Below the pieces are notes generated by a model. It saw only the letters and a list, made by a program, of their open reading frames with translations. It was not told where the DNA came from and made no database searches. 5,158 bases of DNA, taken from contig JACVQG010000123.1 of NCBI GenBank assembly GCA_015661045.1, positions 1 through 5,158 of the forward strand, in the 5' to 3' direction. Positions 1 to 5,029 of this stretch are shown here, piece by piece. How positions within the stretch are numbered: the first letter of the stretch is position 1; the number at the start of each line of letters is the position of its first letter. The position numbers and the translations under genes were made by a program. This DNA comes from Dehalococcoidia bacterium. GTDB taxonomy: Bacteria; Chloroflexota; Dehalococcoidia; JACVQG01.

Positions 1-18
1 AGGTGTTATAACAGTGGC

Positions 19-453
19 GTGGGAATAAGAAGAACAGAACACGCCGTATACGATTTGAAATATCACCTGGTGTGGGTGCTGAAGTATAGGGTGCACCTGT
101 TGGGTGGTGAGGTTAGAGAGTATTTGAAGGGGGTATTCAAGCAGATAGCGGCGCAGTATGAGTTTTGGATAGATACGATGGAAGTGGTAGAAGACCACGT
201 GCACGTATTTGTTGAAGCTCCGCCGAAGTACTCGCCTGCCCAACTGGTGTAGATGTTGAAGAGCATCTCTGACCGAGAAATATTCAAGAAATTTCCCAAG
301 ATAAGGAAGCAGATGTGGTCTGGAAAGATATGGAGTGACGGATACTTTGTGAGGAGTGTAGGAGACGAAGTAACCTCTGACATAATAAGGCGGTATATAA
401 AGTATCAAAAACATGATGACTCCACTTTCCAACTAAAGATGTTTGAAGATTAG
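19..453 (+). pseudogene. tnpA: IS200/IS605-family Y1 (HUH) transposase TnpA, interrupted by an in-frame TAG
   Basis: TnpA of this family excises and inserts a single-stranded element by Tyr-DNA covalent joining at hairpin ends. The reading frame gives 77 residues, a TAG at 250-252, then 66 more in the same frame, so an intact protein would be about 144 residues, close to the family's usual 130-155. The first half begins with the family-like RRTEHAVYDLKYHLVW and carries the metal-binding His-hydrophobic-His pair (H60, H62 in DHVHVFV). The second half carries the presumed nucleophile, Tyr in RRYIKYQ (residue 126 counting through the stop), with Gln four residues on, as in active members. The stop follows SPAQLV, where relatives commonly have Gln, so CAG to TAG is the simplest lesion. 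Leu in WVLKYR replaces the usual Pro, also explicable by one C-to-T change. The GTG start lacks a clear ribosome site and could lie outside the window. The stop parts the HUH site from the Tyr, so neither half should act alone. Confidence 0.88.
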
Positions 454-460
454 TTAGATG

Positions 461-480
461 CCCCCCAGCAAGCTGGGGGG
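461..480. repeat. GC-rich perfect hairpin just after tnpA, likely IS right-end structure or terminator
   Basis: The two arms CCCCCCAGC and GCTGGGGGG are exact reverse complements around a two-base AA centre, realistically an 8-bp stem with a CAAG loop. It begins 8 bp after the transposase stop codon. IS200/IS605 elements carry subterminal imperfect hairpins recognised by TnpA, and IS200-type elements often have a hairpin right after tnpA, so position fits. No T-run follows, which argues against a standard intrinsic terminator. The exact cleavage site and IS end cannot be set from one copy. Confidence 0.6.
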
Positions 481-486
481 TACGTC

Positions 487-554
487 ACTGAAACGGCCTT
501 TGGGTATGAGGCTAGCTTCGTTTATACCATCTGCCCTTTGTTAAACGGTTCAGT
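487..554. repeat. Nested imperfect inverted repeats, possible remnant of the IS right end
   Basis: Outer arms ACTGAAACG (487-495) and CGGTTCAGT (546-554) match as reverse complements at 8 of 9 positions. Inner arms GGTAT (503-507) and ATACC (524-528) match exactly and are nested inside. The region holds no gene. It could be part of the structured right end of the neighbouring IS200-type element, or host DNA; no target-site signature is visible because these elements make no direct duplication. Confidence 0.3.
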
Positions 555-562
555 AAGTTTAT

Positions 563-587
563 GCTGCCACAATGACGGTGGCGTAGC
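563..587 (-). terminator. Weak hairpin at the 3' end of the UPF0178 gene
   Basis: GCTGCCAC (563-570) can pair with GTGGC (578-582) and, after a two-base bulge, AGC (585-587), with a 7-base loop. It sits directly at the stop codon of the minus-strand UPF0178 gene. There is no T-run on the minus-strand side, so it may only protect the 3' end or slow polymerase rather than terminate. Confidence 0.25.
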
Positions 588-1039
588 TACTTCCCATTGC
601 GAATGTCCTGGATAATGCCATCGAGACTTTGAAGGAAACGGGAACGGTCTCGTTTTTCGAAAGGAGCCGGTCCACCCGTTATCAGCCCGGTATTACGCAG
701 GTGAGACATCAAATCCCGGGTCGCAAGGGCATCGCCGATGGAATCCACAGTGAAAACGCGGCCCTTTGGCCCTACTACTCGTGCGCCCTTTTTTAGACAA
801 CGCGAAGCGAGCGGGATATCCCCGGAGACCACAATATCATCCTTTGTAATATTCTCGACAATCCAGTCGTCCGCAGCATCCAACCCGTCACTCACAACAA
901 CCAGATTCAGCCAGTCCTCGTCAGGAATAAACATCTGCGAGTTGGCCACTATCGTAACTTTTAACCCGTATCGCCTGGCTACACGATAGACTTCCTGCTT
1001 CACCGGGCAGCCGTCGGCATCCACTAATATCTCAAGCAA
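587..1039 (-). CDS. UPF0178 (DUF188, YaiI/YqxD family) protein
   Basis: A conserved bacterial family of about 150 residues with a PIN-like fold and no firmly established reaction; a nuclease-like role is only suggested by fold. Visible family signatures, numbered from the start chosen here, are VDADGCPV (6-13), VAN (31-33), the D-x-x-AADD stretch (51-58), SGDIPLA (72-78), the GPKG turn (90-93), TGGP (121-124) and KRDRSRF (129-135). I place the start at TTG 1039-1037, giving 150 residues. On the coding strand AAAGG lies 7 bases before it, and the sequence turns family-like at once (LEILVDADGCPV). A longer in-frame reading to an ATG at 1141 adds 34 residues encoded by palindromic repeat DNA with no family resemblance. 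ywbE lies upstream on the same strand across about 290 bp of repeats, so co-transcription is possible but unproven. Confidence 0.9.
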   Translation of the reverse strand: MLEILVDADGCPVKQEVYRVARRYGLKVTIVANSQMFIPDEDWLNLVVVSDGLDAADDWIVENITKDDIVVSGDIPLASRCLKKGARVVGPKGRVFTVDSIGDALATRDLMSHLRNTGLITGGPAPFEKRDRSRFLQSLDGIIQDIRNGK

Positions 1040-1090
1040 AAATGTACCTTTCTTCAACGGAAAACAACAGACGTATACACGAATCTTGTA

Positions 1091-1111
1091 ATTCCGGACT
1101 TGATCCGGAAT
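1091..1111. repeat. Perfect 8-bp inverted repeat (palindromic intergenic repeat unit)
   Basis: ATTCCGGA (1091-1098) and TCCGGAAT (1104-1111) are exact reverse complements around CTTGA. The sequence resembles the short palindromic repeat units scattered between genes in many bacterial genomes. It lies upstream of the UPF0178 start and accounts for part of the spurious N-terminal extension of that reading frame. Confidence 0.7.
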
Positions 1112-1120
1112 CCACCATGC

Positions 1121-1134
1121 CCCGATGAATCGGG
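1121..1134. repeat. Perfect 6-bp inverted repeat, second palindromic repeat unit
   Basis: CCCGAT (1121-1126) and ATCGGG (1129-1134) pair exactly around GA. It is adjacent to the 1091-1111 unit and to ACGAAGGAT (1140-1148), a motif that recurs inverted as ATCCTTCGT at 1275-1283 in the large palindrome. This suggests one mosaic repeat family. Confidence 0.6.
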
Positions 1135-1148
1135 ACACCACGAAGGAT

Positions 1149-1334
1149 GAAAATAGCTATCCCTGTCATGCTGTCCGAGCGGGTACCGGACTCCGATGTT
1201 TTACTCGGAGGAGCGCAACGAAGCATCTCAGGGTGGGGCAAGGTCAAATATAAAAAAATCCCTTCCACCCTGAGATCCTTCGTCGTCCCGATAACTCGTG
1301 ACTCCTCCAGGATGACAAGGGCGAGGCTATTTTC
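1149..1334. repeat. Large imperfect palindrome (MITE-like or intergenic repeat) between ywbE and the UPF0178 gene
   Basis: The ends match exactly: GAAAATAGC (1149-1157) is the reverse complement of GCTATTTTC (1326-1334). Pairing continues inward with small gaps: TGTCATGCTG on the left against the complement of CAGGATGACA on the right. In the core, 1218-1236 and 1265-1283 match at 18 of 19 positions around a 28-base AT-rich centre. A further small hairpin, CTCCGA (1191-1196) with TCGGAG (1205-1210), lies in the left arm. Most of the 186-bp element can therefore fold back on itself. It contains no credible gene; readings through it on both strands are artefacts. The right end overlaps the last codons and the TAG of ywbE. 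It could be a non-autonomous mobile element or a mosaic of intergenic repeats. No flanking target duplication was seen. Confidence 0.75.
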
Positions 1335-1533
1335 GAGAGAATGACAATATCTCTTTTACCCGGCCAACCTGGCCGCTTTCCAGGCGGACTTTGATACCGT
1401 GGGGGTGAGCAGGGGATTTTGTCAAAATATCTTTGACTACCCCTTCGGTTAGTGTTCCTGACTGCTGGTCTTTTTTCAACACTACCGAGACATGCAAACC
1501 GGGTCTGATATTGACACGAATTGTACCATTCAT
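1327..1533 (-). CDS. ywbE: YwbE family protein (DUF2196)
   Basis: A small conserved bacterial protein of unknown function, usually about 60-70 residues; this one has 68. The hallmark sequence is present almost throughout: PGLHVSVVLKKDQ (11-23), SGTLTEGVVKDILT (25-38), SPAHPHGIKVRL (40-51) and GQVGRVKEI (54-62), all closely like Bacillus YwbE as I recall it. The repeated basic and glycine turns suggest a compact beta-rich fold, but no activity should be assigned. The ATG at 1533-1531 gives the family start MNG; the ribosome site is weak (GAAG, 8 bases upstream). The last five residues, SFSRK, look non-conserved, and the final codon and TAG fall inside the arm of the large palindrome, so the repeat probably rewrote the gene's end. 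It is divergent from guaB; the 163-bp gap between them would hold both promoters. I could not find a convincing one for ywbE. Confidence 0.88.
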   Translation of the reverse strand: MNGTIRVNIRPGLHVSVVLKKDQQSGTLTEGVVKDILTKSPAHPHGIKVRLESGQVGRVKEILSFSRK

Positions 1534-1593
1534 AATACTGACTTCATCTTTTCTATCATCATATCATATGGGTATTACCGGGGGCATATTTAT

Positions 1594-1620
1594 ACAAAGA
1601 CCCGGCAGGCGTTTCTTTGT
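1594..1620. promoter_or_regulatory. Inverted repeat just upstream of the guaB promoter, possible operator
   Basis: ACAAAGA (1594-1600) and TCTTTGT (1614-1620) are exact reverse complements separated by 13 bases. The repeat ends 3 bases before the proposed guaB -35 hexamer and lies in the divergent gap shared with ywbE. This is a common place for a dimeric regulator, but no known purine-regulator box is recognisable. Confidence 0.25.
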
Positions 1621-1623
1621 TTA

Positions 1624-1652
1624 TTGCCGATTGAAACCATGTATAATATAAT
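1624..1652 (+). promoter_or_regulatory. Sigma-70-type promoter for guaB
   Basis: TTGCCG (1624-1629) and a perfect TATAAT (1647-1652) are 17 bases apart. A second overlapping TATAAT starts at 1642 but has poor -35 spacing. Transcription would begin near 1659, leaving a leader of about 38 bases that contains AAGGGG (1680-1685), 11 bases before the guaB ATG. Confidence 0.6.
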
Positions 1653-1696
1653 CAAATTAAAATACATACTAGCTAGATTAAGGGGTTGAATCGGGA

Positions 1697-3220
1697 ATGG
1701 CAAAACTACACGCAGATTTAGTAAACAAGGAGTTCTGGTACGAGAATATTACCCTTATCCCTAACAGACTGCCGGATTTTGAACGGAATATAGTTGATTT
1801 AACGGCTCTTTTTACCAAAAGGGTGACGCTCAAAACACCTCTTGTAAGTTCGCCAATGGATACTGTCACCGGCTCGGACATGGCGATTCTTATGGCTTTA
1901 ACGGGCGGCATCGGGGTGCTTCATTACAATTTTGCGACGCTGGATGAGCAGATAAAAGAGGTGGAAAGGGTCAAGAGATTCGAAGCCGCTTTTGTAAAGA
2001 ACCCGGTCGTCCTGGGCCCGGATAATACAGTCGGCGATGTCTATAATATCGCTAAAAAATACGGCTTCTACAGTGTGCCGATAACTGAAGACGGGACTCT
2101 CCAGACAAAGATGATAGGATTTGTATCCCGCAGAGATGTAAGATACCAGGAAAATATGGCGATACCTTTAAAAAGTATTATGACGCCGAAAAACGACGCA
2201 GATGGCACAGTTAAATTAATTACAGCTAATAGAAGGGATACACTGGATAAAAATGATGTCCGGGCAGCCAACAGGATAATAAGACAATTCTGTCTTGACA
2301 CTCTGCCCATCGTAGATGACGATTTTCATATTATTGCGCTGGTTACCGATAGTGATCTGCAAAAAGATATGCATTATCAGTTAGCTACCAAGAACGATAA
2401 TAAGCAGTTGAAGGCTTTCATAGCTGTGGAATCGAGATTGGAAATTGCCAGAGAGAGAATTGGCAAGGGTAACGACGCCGGTATTGACGGGATAGTAGTG
2501 GATGCCAGCGTCGCCTTTAAGGAGCAACTGGATATTGCCAGGTACTGCAAACAAAATTTCCCGCATTTAGATGTGGTTTTGGGCAACGTTGATTCAGCGG
2601 AGATGGTAAGAAGCATAGTTTCTGAAGCTTCAGCGTATTGCGATGGCCTCAGGGTGGGCATAGGACCGGGATATGCCTGTAAGACCCAGCAGGAACTGGG
2701 TACTGGGCGGGCTCAGGCTTCTGCGGTTTGGGATTGCGCTCAGGAAGCAAAAAGATTGGAAGGCAAGTACGGTCTGATGCCGATAATCGCCGACGGCGGC
2801 ATCAAAATCCCCGATATGCCTAATTCCGACGTAACGAAGCCGGGTGATATAACCAAAGCCTTAGCTCTGGGTTCAAATAGTGTAATGATGGGTAGCTTAA
2901 TGGCCGGTCTGGATGAGTCTCCCGGTGAAAAAGAGTTTGACTATGAAACCAACAGGATGATCAAAAGGTACCGTGGGATGGGTTCCCTTGAAGCGATGGA
3001 GCAAAGGTCTGCCGTCCGGTACGGATATGACCAAAATAAAGAGTCCGTAAGGATTGCCGAAGGATTTGTCACCGAGGTGCCTTACAGAGGTTCCGGATAC
3101 GATTTTATTCCGCAACTGATAGCTGGTATTAAACAAAGCCTGCAAAAACAGGGGTTCAGGAATATCGCAGAGTTGCAAGCACATGCCGATATAAGGCCAA
3201 TGGCCAAACGCGAGAAATGA
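1697..3220 (+). CDS. guaB: Inosine-5'-monophosphate dehydrogenase (IMPDH), divergent form
   Basis: IMPDH oxidises IMP to XMP with NAD+, the first committed step to GMP, in the cytosol, normally as a tetramer. The 507 residues show the usual order: N-terminal barrel part (SSPMDTVTGSDMA, 51-63; GGIG, 70-73), a CBS pair (roughly 101-228), then the rest of the barrel. The catalytic loop GIGPGYAC ends in Cys328, the expected nucleophile, though relatives mostly read GPGSIC followed by TTR. The phosphate-binding ADGGI (365-369) and MMGS (397-400) are present. So are the flap from YRGMGSLEAM (425-434) to the Arg441-Tyr442 dyad, and Glu455-Gly456 (the bacterial-type Glu). The flap dyad favours IMPDH over GMP reductase. 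Oddities are VDASVAF (268-274) where most IMPDHs have D-[TS]-[AS]-x-G-x-S for NAD, and about 10-12 extra residues (371-382) between ADGGI and GDI. The ATG has AAGGGG 11 bases upstream. apt follows 134 bp downstream without an obvious terminator between. Confidence 0.9.
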   Translation: MAKLHADLVNKEFWYENITLIPNRLPDFERNIVDLTALFTKRVTLKTPLVSSPMDTVTGSDMAILMALTGGIGVLHYNFATLDEQIKEVERVKRFEAAFVKNPVVLGPDNTVGDVYNIAKKYGFYSVPITEDGTLQTKMIGFVSRRDVRYQENMAIPLKSIMTPKNDADGTVKLITANRRDTLDKNDVRAANRIIRQFCLDTLPIVDDDFHIIALVTDSDLQKDMHYQLATKNDNKQLKAFIAVESRLEIARERIGKGNDAGIDGIVVDASVAFKEQLDIARYCKQNFPHLDVVLGNVDSAEMVRSIVSEASAYCDGLRVGIGPGYACKTQQELGTGRAQASAVWDCAQEAKRLEGKYGLMPIIADGGIKIPDMPNSDVTKPGDITKALALGSNSVMMGSLMAGLDESPGEKEFDYETNRMIKRYRGMGSLEAMEQRSAVRYGYDQNKESVRIAEGFVTEVPYRGSGYDFIPQLIAGIKQSLQKQGFRNIAELQAHADIRPMAKREK

Positions 3221-3289
3221 TAAACAAAGCCTGTTTAGAAGCCAAAACGTGGAGATGTAAGTACAGCGTCCTACCGGTTAGGAGAATAT

Positions 3290-3319
3290 TTGAATATTTG
3301 GCGATAAATATGGTAATAT
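3290..3319 (+). promoter_or_regulatory. Possible promoter for apt
   Basis: TTGAAT (3290-3295) and TAATAT (3314-3319) are 18 bases apart, each matching consensus at four of six positions. The stretch is AT-rich and also contains GAATATT (3284-3290) and AATATTC (3315-3321), an exact inverted pair flanking the same segment. No terminator separates guaB from apt, so apt may also be reached by read-through. Confidence 0.3.
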
Positions 3320-3340
3320 TCATCTCGTTAAATCCTTAAC

Positions 3341-3348
3341 AGGAGTGG
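3341..3348 (+). promoter_or_regulatory. Strong ribosome binding site that fixes the apt start
   Basis: AGGAGTGG is a good Shine-Dalgarno match, with AGGAG ending 9 bases before the ATG at 3355. It supports that upstream start even though the resulting protein is longer at its N-terminus than typical family members. Confidence 0.75.
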
Positions 3349-3354
3349 AACAGT

Positions 3355-3918
3355 ATGTGGGAGAACAACCATCACAACAGCGGGCTGGTATCGGGAGCGC
3401 CGGAGGATTTCAGCCAATATTGCAGGGATGTCCCTGATTTTCCCAAGAAAGGCATTATTTTCAGGGATATCACTAATCTCTTGAAGAACGGGCCGGTCTT
3501 CAAGCGGGCCATTAATCAGCTTGCGGATCATTATATTCTGGAAGGAATTGATACTGTCGTTAGCATAGAAGCGAGAGGTTTCATAATAGGCTCTGCTTTA
3601 GCCCACCACCTGGGTAGCGGTATGGTGCCGGTGAGAAAGAAAGGTAAATTACCCTGGCGTGTTTACCGTAAGAGCTACGATTTAGAGTATGGGCAAGATC
3701 AGCTTGAAGTACATCAAGATGGCATAGAGCCAGGTCAAAACGTACTAATCGTTGATGATGTAATTGCTACAGGTGGCACTGTTGAGGCTGTTGCCAAACT
3801 TGTAAAAGAGATGAAGGGTAATATTATAGGTGCTGCATTCCTTATAGAGTTGGAAGCGCTCAAAGGGAAAGAAAAGATTAAAGATATTCCCGTTTATTCG
3901 TTAATAAAATACTGTTAG
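3355..3918 (+). CDS. apt: Adenine phosphoribosyltransferase (APRT)
   Basis: APRT salvages adenine by joining it to PRPP to give AMP and pyrophosphate, usually as a cytosolic homodimer. The family pattern is complete: VPDFPKKGIIFRDIT (26-40), EARGFIIGSALA (72-83), RKKGKLPW (94-101), the flexible-loop sequence YDLEYGQDQLEVHQD (108-122), and the PRPP-binding signature VLIVDDVIATGGT (130-142) with its paired Asp residues. FLIEL (162-166) near the C-terminus is also typical. At 187 residues it is about 15 longer than common bacterial APRTs of about 170; the extra part is the N-terminus (MWENNHHNSGLVSGAPED), which is not conserved as far as I can recall. The start is nevertheless supported by AGGAGTGG upstream. 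The residue before EARGF is Ile rather than the usual Pro. With guaB upstream it forms a purine nucleotide supply pair, and a strong terminator closes the unit. Confidence 0.95.
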   Translation: MWENNHHNSGLVSGAPEDFSQYCRDVPDFPKKGIIFRDITNLLKNGPVFKRAINQLADHYILEGIDTVVSIEARGFIIGSALAHHLGSGMVPVRKKGKLPWRVYRKSYDLEYGQDQLEVHQDGIEPGQNVLIVDDVIATGGTVEAVAKLVKEMKGNIIGAAFLIELEALKGKEKIKDIPVYSLIKYC

Positions 3919-3952
3919 TTGGTAATCGGTCTTAGTTCAATAATAAAAATAC

Positions 3953-3991
3953 AAAGAAGCCCCAAAGGAAATTACCCTTTGGGGCTTCTTT
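3953..3991 (+). terminator. Intrinsic terminator after apt
   Basis: AAAGAAGCCCCAAAGG (3953-3968) and CCTTTGGGGCTTCTTT (3976-3991) form a perfect 16-bp stem with a 7-base loop, followed by CATTTATTATT. It starts 34 bases after the apt stop. A-rich sequence on the left side could also make it work on the opposite strand. It separates apt transcription from folP. Confidence 0.9.
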
Positions 3992-4043
3992 CATTTATTA
4001 TTACCAGAATTACATAGGCAAATCATCAACCACTTCTGCAAAA

Positions 4044-4052
4044 TGCTATAAT
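4044..4052 (+). promoter_or_regulatory. Extended -10 promoter for folP
   Basis: TGCTATAAT combines a perfect TATAAT (4047-4052) with the upstream TG of an extended -10 element. No good -35 is seen 16-18 bases upstream, which extended -10 promoters tolerate. Transcription would start near 4059, about 40 bases before the folP start and downstream of the apt terminator, so folP is probably expressed independently. Confidence 0.6.
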
Positions 4053-4099
4053 GAACACCGTAGAAAATGAAGCCTAATCTAGCGAGAGAGGTATGAACT

Positions 4100-4930
4100 G
4101 TGGGTTTTCGAGGTATGACCCGCATCGGCAATAAGGAGTTCCACTGGGGGGAGAGGACATATATCATGGGTATACTCAATGTTACCCCGGATTCCTTTTC
4201 CGGTGATGGACTGGATGGAAGGCCTGAGGTAGCGATAGCCAGGGCGAAAGAGATGGTCGCGCAGGGCGCTGACATTCTGGACATCGGTGGCGAGTCCACA
4301 CGGCCCGGAGCGGCGCCAGTTTCCGTTGAAGAGGAACTGAGACGGGTGATCCCTGTCCTGAAGCAGGTAGCTAACGAGATAAACATCCCTATCAGCATCG
4401 ATACCTATAAATCGGAGGTAGCCCGCCAGGCGCTGGACTGTGGCGCTTCCATGATCAACGATGTATGGGGGCTGAAGGAGGATATAGGTCTAGCTTCGCT
4501 GGCAGCAGAACGTAAAGTATCCATAATCCTGATGCACAATCAGAAAGGCGCTGTATACAACAATATGATGGCCGAGGTGCTGGATAGCCTGCGCTGGAGC
4601 GTGACCAAGGCTAAAGAGGCGGGCGTGACTCCTGAGAATATAATGATTGACCCCGGCATCGGCTTTGGCAAGACCGTAGAGCATAATCTGGAGATTATGC
4701 GGCGTCTGGACGAGTTTTCAGTTCCGGGGTATCCCTTGCTCCTGGGCACCTCTCGCAAGTCCATGATAGGGAAGACATTAAACCTGCCGGCAGACCAGAG
4801 GCTGGAGGGCACAGCGGCCACGGTGGCCATAGGCATTGCCAAAGGGGCGGATATTGTCCGTGTCCATGATGTCGGTCCCATGATGCGAGTGGTGCGCATG
4901 AGCGATGCGATTGTGAGAAGCGGGGGGTAG
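4100..4930 (+). CDS. folP: Dihydropteroate synthase (DHPS)
   Basis: DHPS condenses 6-hydroxymethyl-7,8-dihydropterin pyrophosphate with p-aminobenzoate to give dihydropteroate in folate synthesis; it is the sulfonamide target. The 276-residue TIM-barrel protein is full length and carries every active-site motif: MGILNVTPDSFS (23-34, Asn27), GGESTRPGA (63-71), SIDTYK (99-104, Asp101), INDVWG (119-124, Asn120), LMHNQ (144-148), DPGIGFGKT (184-192, Asp184), GTSRKS (216-221, Lys220) and RVHDV (254-258, Arg254 and His256). Loop 1 reads SGDG where many relatives read SDGG, a minor variant. I chose GTG 4100 because AGAGAGG (4085-4091) is 8 bases upstream; an in-frame ATG at 4115 is possible but has a poorer site. 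No other folate gene is visible nearby. An extended -10 promoter precedes it and a perfect hairpin follows it. Confidence 0.96.
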   Translation: MGFRGMTRIGNKEFHWGERTYIMGILNVTPDSFSGDGLDGRPEVAIARAKEMVAQGADILDIGGESTRPGAAPVSVEEELRRVIPVLKQVANEINIPISIDTYKSEVARQALDCGASMINDVWGLKEDIGLASLAAERKVSIILMHNQKGAVYNNMMAEVLDSLRWSVTKAKEAGVTPENIMIDPGIGFGKTVEHNLEIMRRLDEFSVPGYPLLLGTSRKSMIGKTLNLPADQRLEGTAATVAIGIAKGADIVRVHDVGPMMRVVRMSDAIVRSGG

Positions 4931-4975
4931 GTATTTTTAAACTCGATTGATATTATGTGTCTTTGGCAAAAAAAG

Positions 4976-5005
4976 AGAGGCGCCCCGATTTATCGGGGCG
5001 CCTCT
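4976..5005. terminator. Bidirectional intrinsic terminator between folP and the cytochrome gene
   Basis: AGAGGCGCCCCGAT (4976-4989) and ATCGGGGCGCCTCT (4992-5005) form a perfect 14-bp stem around TT. Read on the minus strand, the stem is followed within one base by seven T (complement of 4968-4974), a textbook terminator for the gene ending at 5030. On the plus strand it is followed by TGTGTTTC, a weaker tract that still can end folP transcripts. Confidence 0.9.
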
Positions 5006-5029
5006 TGTGTTTCAGAACCAGTCAGCCAG

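Noticed and set aside
250..252. TAG in tnpA as a recoded (for example pyrrolysine) codon
   Set aside because: Gln is common at this position in relatives and other genes here end normally in TAG (ywbE, UPF0178, folP, cytochrome), so a simple nonsense mutation is far more likely.
63..383. 106-residue open frame on the minus strand
   Set aside because: It lies antisense to the transposase, which has clear family sequence on the plus strand; the minus reading shows no recognisable domain.
738..989. Plus-strand open frame inside the UPF0178 gene
   Set aside because: It is antisense to a strongly recognised family protein and has low-complexity Ser/Thr-rich content typical of a shadow frame.
1032..1344. 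Open frames on both strands through the palindromic region
   Set aside because: They are translations of inverted repeats, without ribosome sites or family resemblance.
1433..1689. Two plus-strand frames opposite ywbE and in the divergent gap
   Set aside because: They overlap a conserved gene and the guaB promoter; no credible start signal or domain.
3269..3283. Short inverted repeat TCCTA / TAGGA around CCGGT between guaB and apt, considered as a terminator
   Set aside because: The stem is only 5 bp and no T-run follows, so it cannot be supported as a terminator; an operator role would be pure guesswork.
4093..4134. 13-codon ATG frame overlapping the folP start, considered as a leader peptide
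   Set aside because: Its ATG is only one base from the Shine-Dalgarno sequence, which is correctly spaced for GTG 4100 instead; the peptide shows no attenuation-type codon run.
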